This document shows, piece by piece, positions 23,703-32,885 of a stretch of 38,400 bases of DNA (its first letter is position 1; each line of letters starts with the position of its first letter). The notes below the pieces were generated by a model. It saw nothing but the letters and a program-made list of their open reading frames with translations. It did no database searches and was not told the DNA's origin. This DNA is from an uncultured Gammaproteobacteria bacterium (GTDB lineage: Bacteria; Pseudomonadota; Gammaproteobacteria; Ga0077536): positions 67,687 through 106,086 of the forward strand of contig CALKCL010000004.1 in the NCBI GenBank assembly GCA_938082545.1, given 5' to 3'. Both the position numbers and the translations under genes were made by a program.

Positions 23703-24950
23703 TCAGACGATTGAGTCTTTTCTCAATCTCTCAATGTCTTCCTCACTCAAGCCAAGCGCTCCATATATTTCGAGATTATCTTGCCCTAAAGTAGGGGCAG
23801 GGTTTCGTATCTTAGTCGGTGTTCTTGAAAATTTGGCAGTTGGCCCTGTTAGAGGGACGACACTCCCATCGGACAACGTCGTCTCCTGTAACATATCACG
23901 GGCGCTGACATTCTCATCCGTTGATACTTCAGAAAAGGTGTTAACCTTTGTCACTGTCAAACCTATACCCAACATAGAATCTACAACCTCCCCAACAGTG
24001 CGTTCAGCACACCAATCTTTGACGATGCTATCCACCTCATCCCTGCGCTTGATCCGTTCCGAACCGTTGTAGTGACCAATGTCATCTCTCTTCATTAGTT
24101 TGCAAAAAGAAACCCAGTGAGAATCCAGCAACACGCCGCCATATATCTGCCCACCCTTGCAACTATAAACATTTACCGGAGCTGCAATAGCGAATTGGTT
24201 TGCCATTTTAGGGGTGGGGATATCGATCGCCCCGGCCGTAAGAAGTCCATTACTTTGAAACCAGATCCCATCTACCAAGGCCACATCGATGTGTTGGCCC
24301 TCACCGGTCCTGTTGCGATAATGCAACGCGGCCAATGCCCCTAAAGCAGCATTCATACCAGCAAGATCATCTCCCAAAAATGTAGGCGCTTTAATCGGAC
24401 CTCCATCCGGCTCACCGTTAAGGGAGCTCCACCCTGTGTAATTCTGAGCGATAGGATCGTAGCATGCACGAGATGAATATGGCCCAAATTGACCATAACC
24501 GCTGACCGAGGCATATATTATGTCTTCCTTAACTTTTTTTACGTCCTCATAGCCAACGCCCCAGCCAGCCAAGGTTCCAGGCTTAAAATTTTCAATCACG
24601 ATATCAGCTGTTTGCGACAGCTTTAAGAACAGCTCTCTCCCTGCAGACTCATGCAAGTCAATCGTTACGCTTTTTTTGTTACGGTTCACTGTCTCATTTG
24701 GTAAAGTCAGGTTAGAGTCAGGCAGGACAGGGGGAAGCTTACGTATTATCTCTCCGTCGGGATGCTCTACTTTGATCACTGTAGCCCCAAAATCAGCTAG
24801 CAAGCATCCCGCCATAGGGCCTGCCCATGTGGTGGTAGCTTCTACCACTCGAACCCCTTCTAGCGGACCAGCAATCCCTTCTAGCGCGTCTTTATAGAAA
24901 TCATTTTTCTTCATTCCTAGTTCCTGTTTGCTCACTTGACCAGTTGACAT
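23703..24950 (-). CDS. Class III (CaiB/BaiF/Frc-family) acyl-CoA transferase
   Basis: 415 residues. Family III CoA transferases swap CoA between two acids through an aspartyl anhydride. Landmarks are GPLEGVRVVEATTTWAGPMAGCLLADFGATVIKVEHPDGE at 28-67, VNRNKKSVTIDLHESAGRELFLKL, ADIVIENFKPGTLAGWGVGYEDV, GYGQFGPYSSRACYDP, and FLGDDLAGMNAALGALAALHYRNRTGEGQHIDVALVDG, in which Asp194 aligns with the catalytic Asp of formyl-CoA transferase. AAGGTG precedes the ATG. Carnitine, bile-acid, succinyl or aryl substrates are all possible; the nearby ACAD gene suggests activation of an acid for beta-oxidation. Confidence 0.93.
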   Translation of the reverse strand: MSTGQVSKQELGMKKNDFYKDALEGIAGPLEGVRVVEATTTWAGPMAGCLLADFGATVIKVEHPDGEIIRKLPPVLPDSNLTLPNETVNRNKKSVTIDLHESAGRELFLKLSQTADIVIENFKPGTLAGWGVGYEDVKKVKEDIIYASVSGYGQFGPYSSRACYDPIAQNYTGWSSLNGEPDGGPIKAPTFLGDDLAGMNAALGALAALHYRNRTGEGQHIDVALVDGIWFQSNGLLTAGAIDIPTPKMANQFAIAAPVNVYSCKGGQIYGGVLLDSHWVSFCKLMKRDDIGHYNGSERIKRRDEVDSIVKDWCAERTVGEVVDSMLGIGLTVTKVNTFSEVSTDENVSARDMLQETTLSDGSVVPLTGPTAKFSRTPTKIRNPAPTLGQDNLEIYGALGLSEEDIERLRKDSIV

Positions 24951-25106
24951 TACACACCTTAGATTTAAAGAAGATTAAAATCTAGAGGCAGCGACATGTT
25001 TTTCATTTCCGGTCTAGCCTGTATGTGAATTTTCAGTCTTAAGCGCAAAGACTTGTTATCATTCCATAAGAGAACACATTCGATTACAACCTTCCGAGAA
25101 TATAAA

Positions 25107-26351
25107 ATGCACAAAGAATTTCTGGCTAGACCTTTCCCCGCTTTAAGACCGACCAAAGAATCGGCAGTATCTGTCATAGCTCCACCTTATGATGTGATTA
25201 ACTTAAAAGAAGCTAAAGAATTAGCCGAAGGCAAACCTTTCTCATTCTTGCGTGTTTCAAGAGCCGAACTCGAAATGCCAAATTCCACGGGTCAATATGC
25301 CCCAGAAGTCTATGAGAGAGCCGCAAAAAACCTTCAGCAGCTAAAGCAAGAAAAAGTTCTGATACAAGACGAAAAGCCAGCTTACTATGTCTACCGGATA
25401 AGTAATGCCAATCATACTCAGATCGGTGTGGCATTATCCGCATCAGTCGACGCCTATGATAAAAATAAAATCCGCAAACATGAGCTAACTCGCCATGCCA
25501 AAGAAACGGATAGAACTAATCAAATAAGTGCCGTGAAGGCGATTACAGGGCCTGTGCTTCTGGCTCACCGTGAACAGCCTGCATTGGATCAATTGTTGTT
25601 GGAAATCAGCTCAAACGAAGCTTCTGATTATGAAGGGACTGTCGACGGTTGGTTGCATGAAATATGGGTTGTGAAAGCTGACAATTTGGTCGCCGAGATA
25701 TCTTCATATATCAATTCGATGCCTGCATTGTACATAGCAGATGGGCACCACAGATCAGCCGCCGCGTCGCGAGTGGCCAAACAACGCTTAGAAGAAAACT
25801 CTGATCTTACGGATGACAACCCTTGCCACGGCTTTCTCGCGGTCAGCTTTTCCCAGAACGCAATGAGGATACTAGATTACAATCGAGTGATAACAGATTT
25901 GAATGGACGAAGCGCTAGAGAGTTCCTCAAACTGCTCGAACAGGATTTTATAGTGAGTGATAGTGACAAAGCTATCAAACCTCAACAGGCAAAAGAATTC
26001 GGAATGTATCTAGACGGATCTTGGTATTTGCTCAGTTTGAAAAATGAATGGTCTGGGGAAAATTCGGTAAGTATGTTAGATGTCAGTGTTCTCAATGACA
26101 CTATAATCGATCCTATTCTAGCCATAGAAGACAGCCGAACCGATCAAAGAATAGACTTCATCGGGGGCTCAAGAGGTCCACAAGCAATCGAAGAAGTGGT
26201 GAATTCCGGCAGTATGGCGGTCGGGTTTACATTGTTCCCTACCAAAATGTCGGAACTTATGGCGGTTGCTGATGCCGGACTAATCATGCCACCTAAATCA
26301 ACTTGGTTTGAACCCAAACTTGCCGACGGCTTACTGAGTCTCGTTTTATAA
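25107..26351 (+). CDS. DUF1015 family protein
   Basis: From the ATG at 25107 the protein has 414 residues. The start is chosen because the conserved region begins almost at once (RPFPALRPTKESAVSVIAPPYDVI at 8-31). Other DUF1015 (PF06245) hallmarks are KIRKHELT at 121-128, ETDRTNQISA at 133-142 and ADGHHRSAAASR at 201-212. The motif ADGHHR resembles nucleotide-handling loops in ParB-like proteins, though the biochemical role of DUF1015 is not settled. It is soluble with no signal peptide. It is divergent from the CoA transferase and is followed 91 bases later by the molybdopterin oxidoreductase on the same strand; no functional link is established. Confidence 0.87.
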   Translation: MHKEFLARPFPALRPTKESAVSVIAPPYDVINLKEAKELAEGKPFSFLRVSRAELEMPNSTGQYAPEVYERAAKNLQQLKQEKVLIQDEKPAYYVYRISNANHTQIGVALSASVDAYDKNKIRKHELTRHAKETDRTNQISAVKAITGPVLLAHREQPALDQLLLEISSNEASDYEGTVDGWLHEIWVVKADNLVAEISSYINSMPALYIADGHHRSAAASRVAKQRLEENSDLTDDNPCHGFLAVSFSQNAMRILDYNRVITDLNGRSAREFLKLLEQDFIVSDSDKAIKPQQAKEFGMYLDGSWYLLSLKNEWSGENSVSMLDVSVLNDTIIDPILAIEDSRTDQRIDFIGGSRGPQAIEEVVNSGSMAVGFTLFPTKMSELMAVADAGLIMPPKSTWFEPKLADGLLSLVL

Positions 26352-26442
26352 TGATTGTCTGTGAGTGATACAGGATAAAATCTAGATTCTAATTGCCTAG
26401 TCCGATATATTGACAGCATTATTACAAAAATAGGGAATAAGC

Positions 26443-28698
26443 ATGCAAGAATGGAAACCGACAGCATGTATGCTTTGTGAGAACAACTGTGGCATCGAAG
26501 CGAAAATCAGCGAAGATGGGCAGTCTATTGCAAAAATTCGAGGGGATAACTTACATCCCGCTTCACAAGGGTATGTCTGCCAAAAAGCTTCGCGTATTGA
26601 CTTCTATCAAAATGGAATAGATAGGATAAAACAACCTCTAAAACGGACAGCTTCAGGAAGCTATGAAGAAATTAGCTGGGATACTGCTATCACAGAAATT
26701 GCTGAAAAATTTATATCAGTTAAAAATCGTTTTGGGGGTGATAAAATCTTTTACTATGGTGGAGGCGGACAGGGGAACCATCTCCCTGCATCATATGGAA
26801 TGAGCACAATTAGCGCGCTCGGAGGGCGATATCGATCGAATGCCCTAGCCCAAGAGAAAACAGGTGAGGGGTGGGTCTCTGCATCAATGTTTGGAGCATA
26901 TGCACAACGTGGCGATTTTGAAAATTGTGATGTTGCCGTCTTTCTAGGGAAGAATCCATGGCATTCTCATGGTCTGCAAAGAAGCAGAGTAACACTGCGA
27001 GAAATAGCGAAAGACCCCAAACGGACTCTTGTCGTATTCGATCCGCGGGTATCTGAAACCGCAGAAATTGCAAATATTCATGTACGTGTGAAACCAGGTG
27101 GTGATGCTTGGGCATTAGCGGCTCTCATCGCAATGATGCTTCAAGAAAATTTAGTGAAAAATGACTGGATAAAGGAACATGTTTTAGATTTCGATGAAAT
27201 CCGGGATATTTTCGGTCAGCTCAACATAGATAAATACTGTACCTGGGCCGGCGTAGATCAGGAACAAATGAGACAGCTGGCTAAAGTATTGTTCGTCTCA
27301 GATAAGATTGCCTGGTTTGAAGACCTAGGTGTGCAAATGAGCCGTAATTCGACCTTGGTAAGCTATCTTCATAGACTTTGCTGGCTAGTGACAGGAAGCT
27401 TTGGGAAAAAAGGATCGCAATATATCCCAAATACTATGCGCCCTTTGATGGGAAGCAATCCAAGCCTAGCTAAGCGGTCGCCAGTCGCCGGGGCACCTTT
27501 GCTTGGAGGAATGGTCCCTTGTAATGTCATTGCTGAAGAAATCTTGTCTGACCATCCTGAACGCTATCGGGCAATGTTAATAGAAAGTGCTAATCCTGCG
27601 CATTCTCTTGCAGATACCAAATCGTTTGTGAAAGCTATGGCTGCCTTAGAATTGACTGTTGTAATCGATGTCGCGATGACAGAGACGGCTAGAAACGCTG
27701 ACTACGTGCTACCCGCCAAAACACAATACGAAAAAGCTGAGGCAACTTTTTTCAATTTCGAACATCCCGTTAATTATTTTCAGTTGCGTCAACCAATATT
27801 AGAGCCTCCACCTGATGCAAATGTTTTATCTGAAGCTGAGATTCATGCAAGGCTCGTGGAAGCCATAGGTGAAATGCCCGCAGAAGTTGATGAACTTAAA
27901 GACATTGTGGGATCCAACGGGCTACTCGCGTTAACAAAAGCATTCACGCAGTTTGGCCGTGACAACCCTATGCTAAATCGTCTAGCGCCAGTAGCGCTAT
28001 ACAGAATATTGGAAAACATACTGCCACCCGGTAGCGAAACTGCTGCCACTTTACTTCCGGTGACACTTTTTGTGGCCCAAAATGAACCGGCATGTTTAGA
28101 GCGCGCGGGTATTTCCGGTCGCGATACTGAAGAAATTGCGGTGTCCTTGTTCAATCGGATTATTTCGAGCCCTCATGGGTTCGTCTATTCGATAGATGCT
28201 GAACATAGCAGCTGGGATAGAGTACGAACTGGAAGTGGCCTTATAAATGCAACTATCCCTGTTTTACTACCTGAGCTGCATGCTCTGTCAGATGGCCCGA
28301 GCGAATTAACTTCTGAACAATTTCCTTTCATTCTCTCTGCAGGAGAAAGGCGACCATATACGGCTAATACAATTCTCAGAGGGAAGGACTGGCGAAAGAA
28401 AGATGCTGAGGGAGCCTTAAGAATCTCTCCAGAGGATGCTAGTGACTTAGAGGTGGACTCAGGCGACTCCAGAATTTTAACTACAGCGAGTGGCTCAGTA
28501 AGCGTCGTAGTCGAGATATCAACCCGAATGGCCCGCGGGCACATATCATTACCCAACGGTTTCGGACTAGACAGTGCTACAGGCACAGATTCGTTTAAAC
28601 GTAACGGCATCGCAACTAATGACCTGACGGCAGCTGCAGATCGAGACTTTTTAGCAGGCACACCTAGGCATAAGCAAGTGCCTGCGAGCTTGTCGTAA
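26443..28698 (+). CDS. Molybdopterin-dependent oxidoreductase (DMSO-reductase superfamily, FdhF-like)
   Basis: 751 residues. An N-terminal [4Fe-4S] site is formed by Cys9, Cys12, Cys16 and Cys46. The large molybdopterin-binding region runs to about 560, and a C-terminal dinucleotide-binding domain starts near 625 (EQFPFILSAGERRPY, and later HISLPNGFGLD). No Tat signal is present, so it is cytoplasmic. Where other members carry a Cys, Sec or Ser that binds the metal, I see SNALAQEKTGEGWVSASMFG, so the ligand is not obvious. No electron-transfer subunit, chaperone or cofactor gene is adjacent. Substrate unknown; a formate-dehydrogenase-like label would be too specific. Confidence 0.86.
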   Translation: MQEWKPTACMLCENNCGIEAKISEDGQSIAKIRGDNLHPASQGYVCQKASRIDFYQNGIDRIKQPLKRTASGSYEEISWDTAITEIAEKFISVKNRFGGDKIFYYGGGGQGNHLPASYGMSTISALGGRYRSNALAQEKTGEGWVSASMFGAYAQRGDFENCDVAVFLGKNPWHSHGLQRSRVTLREIAKDPKRTLVVFDPRVSETAEIANIHVRVKPGGDAWALAALIAMMLQENLVKNDWIKEHVLDFDEIRDIFGQLNIDKYCTWAGVDQEQMRQLAKVLFVSDKIAWFEDLGVQMSRNSTLVSYLHRLCWLVTGSFGKKGSQYIPNTMRPLMGSNPSLAKRSPVAGAPLLGGMVPCNVIAEEILSDHPERYRAMLIESANPAHSLADTKSFVKAMAALELTVVIDVAMTETARNADYVLPAKTQYEKAEATFFNFEHPVNYFQLRQPILEPPPDANVLSEAEIHARLVEAIGEMPAEVDELKDIVGSNGLLALTKAFTQFGRDNPMLNRLAPVALYRILENILPPGSETAATLLPVTLFVAQNEPACLERAGISGRDTEEIAVSLFNRIISSPHGFVYSIDAEHSSWDRVRTGSGLINATIPVLLPELHALSDGPSELTSEQFPFILSAGERRPYTANTILRGKDWRKKDAEGALRISPEDASDLEVDSGDSRILTTASGSVSVVVEISTRMARGHISLPNGFGLDSATGTDSFKRNGIATNDLTAAADRDFLAGTPRHKQVPASLS

Positions 28699-28724
28699 GC
28701 ATTTTAATTTAATGAGGTGACATT

Positions 28725-30398
28725 TTAACGAGTAACCGGTTTAAATTTAATTCGCTGTGGTTTGTCTGCGTCTTCGCCCATGCGTTTCCGTCTGTCAGCT
28801 TCGTAATCTGCATAATTACCAGGGAACCACTCAACATGACTGTCGCCTTCGAACGCTAAGATATGAGTCGCTACGCGGTCAAGAAACCATCTATCATGAG
28901 AAATCACGATAGCGCAACCGGGAAAGTTGAGCATAGCTTCCTCAAGTGCGCGCAGAGTCTCAACGTCTAGATCGTTTGTAGGCTCATCTAAGAAGAGAAC
29001 ATTTCCTCCCCGCAGCAAGACCTTAGCTAGATGAACACGATTTCGCTCTCCACCGGACAATTGACCTATATGCTTTTGTTGTTCCGTCCCTTTAAAATTA
29101 AAGCGCCCACAATAGGCTCTGGACTGCAGCTCGTAGTCTCCAATAGTCAAAATATCCTGGCCACCCGAAATCTCTTGCCACACAGTGTTTGCATCGTTAA
29201 GCGTTTCGCGACTCTGGTCAACATAAGCTATTTCTACCGTCTTACCAATTGTAATCTCTCCAGCGTCTGGTTTCTCAGTCCCCGTTAACATATTAAACAA
29301 AGTAGTTTTACCTGCGCCGTTCGCCCCAATCACACCGACAATCCCTCCGGGCGGCAAACTGAAAGACAATTCCTGGATCAGCGCTTTGTCACCATATGCC
29401 TTAGAGATGTCTTTCACTTCAATAGCAATATCACCAAGGCGCGGCCCGGGTGGAATATATAACTCATTTGTTTCATTTCGTTGCTGAAACTCTCGCGACT
29501 GAAGCTCTTCAAAACGAGCTAGTCGCGCACGACTTTTAGACTGCCGCCCTTTCGCGTTTTGCCTTACCCAGCTAAGTTCCGACGCAACAGTTTTCTGGTG
29601 AGCGGCTTCCTCTCTCCGCTCTTGCAGTAGCCTGCTTTGTTTCTGTTCAAGCCAGGCAGAATAATTCCCTTCGTATGGGATCCCCGAGCCACGGTCCAGC
29701 TCTAAAATCCATCCGGCTACATTGTCTAAAAAATATCTGTCATGCGTTACTGCTACGACAGTACCTGCATAGCTTTCAAGGTACCTCTCTAACCAGGCGA
29801 CAGATTGAGCATCTAGATGATTCGTTGGCTCATCAAGCAGCAGCATTTCTGGTTCAGATAACAGCAAACGACACAAGGCTACACGTCGTCGCTCCCCTCC
29901 TGACAAGCTAGTCACATCTGCATCCCAATCTGGTAGCCTTAAGGCATCAGCGGCAATCTCTAGCTTCCTATCAATTTCCCATCCGTCAGAAGCATCTATT
30001 TGACTTTGTAATTCACCTTGCTCTTCTAACAGAGCTGTCATCGTATCGTCATCCATAGGTTCTGCAAACGCCATGCTAATCTCATTAAAGCGATCAAGCA
30101 CACCTTTAATTTCACCAAGGCCATCTTCAACATTTCCCCGTACATCTTTATCAGGATCTAGAGCTGGCTCCTGCGCAAGATATCCAATCTTTAGTCCTTT
30201 CAGCGGAATGGCTTCTCCTTCTATTTCAGTATCAACTCCAGCCATTATTCGAAGCAAGGTAGTTTTTCCAGAGCCATTAAGTCCTAAGACCCCAATCTTT
30301 GCTCCAGGGAAAAAACTGAGGGATACATTGCTTAGAATTTTTTTCTGAGGAGGTACTATCTTACCTACTTTCTGCATCTGAAATACGTATTGGGCCAT
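28725..30398 (-). CDS. ettA: Energy-dependent translational throttle protein EttA (ABC-F)
   Basis: 557 residues against 555 for the E. coli protein. EttA binds the ribosomal E site and gates the first steps of elongation by ATP level. Two ABC domains are seen: Walker A GLNGSGKT at 39-46, signature LSGGE at 165-169 and DEPTNHLD at 189-196; then GANGAGKT at 358-365, SGGER at 448-452 and DEPTNDLD at 471-478. The arm (about 90-140) and the P-site-tRNA linker (about 245-320, rich in Arg, Lys and Gln) distinguish ABC-F proteins from transporters; no membrane segment is present. AGGAAG lies 11 bases before the ATG. It is downstream of the PQQ gene, from which a long hairpin separates it. Confidence 0.96.
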   Translation of the reverse strand: MAQYVFQMQKVGKIVPPQKKILSNVSLSFFPGAKIGVLGLNGSGKTTLLRIMAGVDTEIEGEAIPLKGLKIGYLAQEPALDPDKDVRGNVEDGLGEIKGVLDRFNEISMAFAEPMDDDTMTALLEEQGELQSQIDASDGWEIDRKLEIAADALRLPDWDADVTSLSGGERRRVALCRLLLSEPEMLLLDEPTNHLDAQSVAWLERYLESYAGTVVAVTHDRYFLDNVAGWILELDRGSGIPYEGNYSAWLEQKQSRLLQERREEAAHQKTVASELSWVRQNAKGRQSKSRARLARFEELQSREFQQRNETNELYIPPGPRLGDIAIEVKDISKAYGDKALIQELSFSLPPGGIVGVIGANGAGKTTLFNMLTGTEKPDAGEITIGKTVEIAYVDQSRETLNDANTVWQEISGGQDILTIGDYELQSRAYCGRFNFKGTEQQKHIGQLSGGERNRVHLAKVLLRGGNVLFLDEPTNDLDVETLRALEEAMLNFPGCAIVISHDRWFLDRVATHILAFEGDSHVEWFPGNYADYEADRRKRMGEDADKPQRIKFKPVTR

Positions 30399-30438
30399 AT
30401 CGAATAAAACTTCCTGGGGAAAAAATACTATGTAACGA

Positions 30439-30467
30439 TTGAAGGCTAGCGATTAGCTAGCCTTCAA
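30439..30467 (-). terminator. 12-bp perfect hairpin between the PQQ enzyme and ettA
   Basis: On the minus strand TTGAAGGCTAGC and GCTAGCCTTCAA pair without mismatch around TAATC, 67 bases after the PQQ-enzyme stop and 40 before the ettA start. A TTTTTT run comes 13 bases past the stem, too far for a textbook terminator. It probably ends or protects the PQQ-enzyme transcript. Confidence 0.5.
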
Positions 30468-30534
30468 AATATTCGACGGCATTCTACCTTTTCAAGTACG
30501 CAATCGCGAGGACCGCGGTTAACTCAACCGGGTA

Positions 30535-32610
30535 TTATTGAACTGAACCAGAGTTTCGAGCCATCTTGCGTACATAGTGACTCAATGCCACCACGTGCTC
30601 ACTACTAAAATTCTTGAACCGCGGCATACCATTTTCAACAAGAGCTCCTTTAATTAGAACTTCAGAAAATGCAGTCGTAGACAAAAGAATTGCAGATTCT
30701 CTCAAATCAGGAGCCATCCCACCTGAAACTGCACTCCCTCCATGGCATAAGAAACACGATTGCGCATAAATTTTCAACCCTTGATCAGCTAGTGCTTCGT
30801 CAATCTCAAAATCAGGTGGATCTAGTGGTTTTGCGAACGCAGGTGGAGGTGAGTAAGGCACAGGAATGTTTCCGTCTAGAGAAAAAGTGTATAACCGCCT
30901 CGGATGCACTTTGTACTTCCAACCATGCTGTGCCGCATGCGATCCGGCTATAGTCCCGGCTCCGCCCCATCCGACCAACAGCGAGATATACTGCTTTCCA
31001 TCGACCGAGTAACTAACAGGAGGGGCCGAAATTCCAAGACCCAATTCAATTGACCAAAGTGGGTCTCCTGTCTCTGCATGATAAGCCACAAAACGTCCGT
31101 CAGCTCGTCCCTCAAACACTAAATTACCTTTACTAGTCATCGTCCCTGGATTCCAAGATGCGGGCAGTTTGTGTTCCCATACTCTTTCTTGCTTGATGGG
31201 ATCCCATGCCTGTAACTTCGCTGTCCCCCAATCTTCTGGCGTATCCTCCATGCCAAATTCAACACCGACCTCAACGTGATTTTTCGGAGATTTAAAAGCT
31301 TTGAGATTGATTCCACTATCCTTAAAGGTACCAGCCATTTCAATCGTCGGAATATACACTAACCCTGTGTCCGGGTTATACGACATTGCGTGCCAACTAT
31401 GCGCACCAAAAGGACTCGGCCAAACAACTTGTTCGCCATCTTCATATCGAGCGCCTGCGATTTCTACCGGGCGGCCAGTCTTCAAATCAATGTGCGAAGC
31501 CCAAGTCGTTTTTGCAATTTTCTCTGCTGAAAGCAACTCACCATTTTCACGGTTTAAAACATAAAAAAAGCCGTTTTTAGGGGCATGCATTAGCGCCTTT
31601 ATTTCTTGGCCTCCATATTTAAGATCGGCTAAGACAATATCCATATTAGAATTGTAATCCCAAGTCTCTCCCGGCACAGTCTGATAATGCCACTTATAGT
31701 CACCAGTATCAGCGTCTAACGCTACTATAGAGCAAAGGAATAAATTGTCTCCTCCACCAGGAGACCTAACTTTTTGATTCCAGGGAGAGCCGTTCCCAGT
31801 TCCAATTAACAGTTGATCAAACTCTGGATCGTAAGTAATTCCATGCCAAGTATTCCCGCCACCGCCATACTTCCACCATTCTCCGTTCCAAGTTTTCGCG
31901 GCCATTTCCATCGCATCAGATTCAAATCCATCAGCTGGGTTGCCCGGGACAACCCAAAAGCGCCATTCTTGCTCCCCTGTGTCTGCGTTATACGCTGTGA
32001 CGTAGCCTCTTGCTGCAGTATGCTCGGTGCCGCCGTTACCAATAATGACTTTACCTTTGAACACTTTGGGAGCACCCGTAATGTAATACGCTTTCCTCGG
32101 GTCTATAGTCATTTTTTCCCAAATTTTTTCGCCAGTCTTAGCATCTAGACCAATTAAACGACCATCAATAGTTGATATGATTACCTTCCCATTCCAGAAT
32201 GCCGGGCCTTTATTCTGATCCCACATATTAACCAAACGGTCGCCCGCATTTTTTATTGATTCGGGATCAAATTCCCATAATAGCTTTCCAGTTTTCGCTT
32301 CAACCGCTCGAGTAACTGAGTAACTCGCAGTGAAGTAAATCACACCGTCGACAACTAAAGGTGTCGCAAGTAATGACTTGTCCTTAGGAAGTTCCATCAC
32401 CCATTCAATACCAAGGTCAGAGACTGTTTTAGTATTTATTTGATCAAGTGGGCTATAGCGTTGCTCACTATAATTGCGGCCAAAGCTAAGCCAGTTTGAA
32501 CCATCTCCTTCAGCGGTCAATGACTCATCATTGACAACTGTTGCGGCACACACGGATTGTCCAAAGAAAGCCCACGTTAATGAGAATACACATAAACGAA
32601 AAAAAATCAT
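30535..32610 (-). CDS. PQQ-dependent quinohemoprotein alcohol dehydrogenase
   Basis: From ATG 32610, 691 residues. A signal peptide (1-23, ending VCAA) sends it to the periplasm. Beta-propeller W motifs such as VTAYNADTGEQEWRF, VALDADTGDYKWHYQTVPGETWDYN and VYIPTIE run to about 570, with Asp318 as the probable catalytic base. A C-terminal cytochrome c domain has CFLCH (Cys619 to His623) and Met662 as the likely sixth haem ligand. The same-frame GTG at 32613 is less likely. It oxidises an alcohol or aldehyde with PQQ and hands electrons to its own haem. The vicinal Cys-Cys pair seems to be absent near residues 121-140. No PQQ biosynthesis gene is in the window. A good promoter lies at 32641-32669. 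Confidence 0.9.
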   Translation of the reverse strand: MIFFRLCVFSLTWAFFGQSVCAATVVNDESLTAEGDGSNWLSFGRNYSEQRYSPLDQINTKTVSDLGIEWVMELPKDKSLLATPLVVDGVIYFTASYSVTRAVEAKTGKLLWEFDPESIKNAGDRLVNMWDQNKGPAFWNGKVIISTIDGRLIGLDAKTGEKIWEKMTIDPRKAYYITGAPKVFKGKVIIGNGGTEHTAARGYVTAYNADTGEQEWRFWVVPGNPADGFESDAMEMAAKTWNGEWWKYGGGGNTWHGITYDPEFDQLLIGTGNGSPWNQKVRSPGGGDNLFLCSIVALDADTGDYKWHYQTVPGETWDYNSNMDIVLADLKYGGQEIKALMHAPKNGFFYVLNRENGELLSAEKIAKTTWASHIDLKTGRPVEIAGARYEDGEQVVWPSPFGAHSWHAMSYNPDTGLVYIPTIEMAGTFKDSGINLKAFKSPKNHVEVGVEFGMEDTPEDWGTAKLQAWDPIKQERVWEHKLPASWNPGTMTSKGNLVFEGRADGRFVAYHAETGDPLWSIELGLGISAPPVSYSVDGKQYISLLVGWGGAGTIAGSHAAQHGWKYKVHPRRLYTFSLDGNIPVPYSPPPAFAKPLDPPDFEIDEALADQGLKIYAQSCFLCHGGSAVSGGMAPDLRESAILLSTTAFSEVLIKGALVENGMPRFKNFSSEHVVALSHYVRKMARNSGSVQ

Positions 32611-32885
32611 CACTCCATCCCCCGAAATAGATTACAAGTCTTTATACTTTTTAAAGATTTCTTACTCAATTCTACGGTATCTAGGCTATAAAAACTTTAG
32701 CAAAAATAATTTATTTTAAATTGTTTTCAATCAAATACTTGCTAGATAAATATAATCTACATTATTATTATAAAATAGTTAAAAAAGAGGGCGAATACAC
32801 TTATTCCAAGCCTCAAATTCAGTACCCTCTAGTCCATTTAAAATATATGATTACACCTGTAAAAAAAAAGCGCAAAATAAATCTA
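32611..32885. other. AT-rich divergent promoter region, PQQ enzyme / selO
   Basis: A 275-base gap. Apart from the PQQ-enzyme promoter it holds a consensus TATAAT at 32751-32756 on the plus strand with no good -35, a possible -10 for selO. This -10 lies inside the longer reading frame that starts at 32721, which argues for the later selO start. Confidence 0.4.
32641..32669 (-). promoter_or_regulatory. Sigma70-type promoter of the PQQ enzyme
   Basis: On the minus strand TTGAGT (32664-32669) and TATAAA (32641-32646) are exactly 17 bases apart. Transcription would start near 32634, giving a leader of about 24 bases that contains a GGGGG/GGAG ribosome site before the ATG at 32610. Confidence 0.6.

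Noticed and set aside
28185-28661. 158-codon open frame opposite the molybdopterin enzyme
   Set aside because: It overlaps the conserved dinucleotide-binding domain; the translation is Ser/Pro-rich shadow sequence.
32721-32885. N-terminal extension of SelO from TTG 32721
   Set aside because: The extra 55 residues are low-complexity, Lys/Tyr-rich, unlike any SelO start, and contain a consensus TATAAT in the DNA. The later ATG is preferred.
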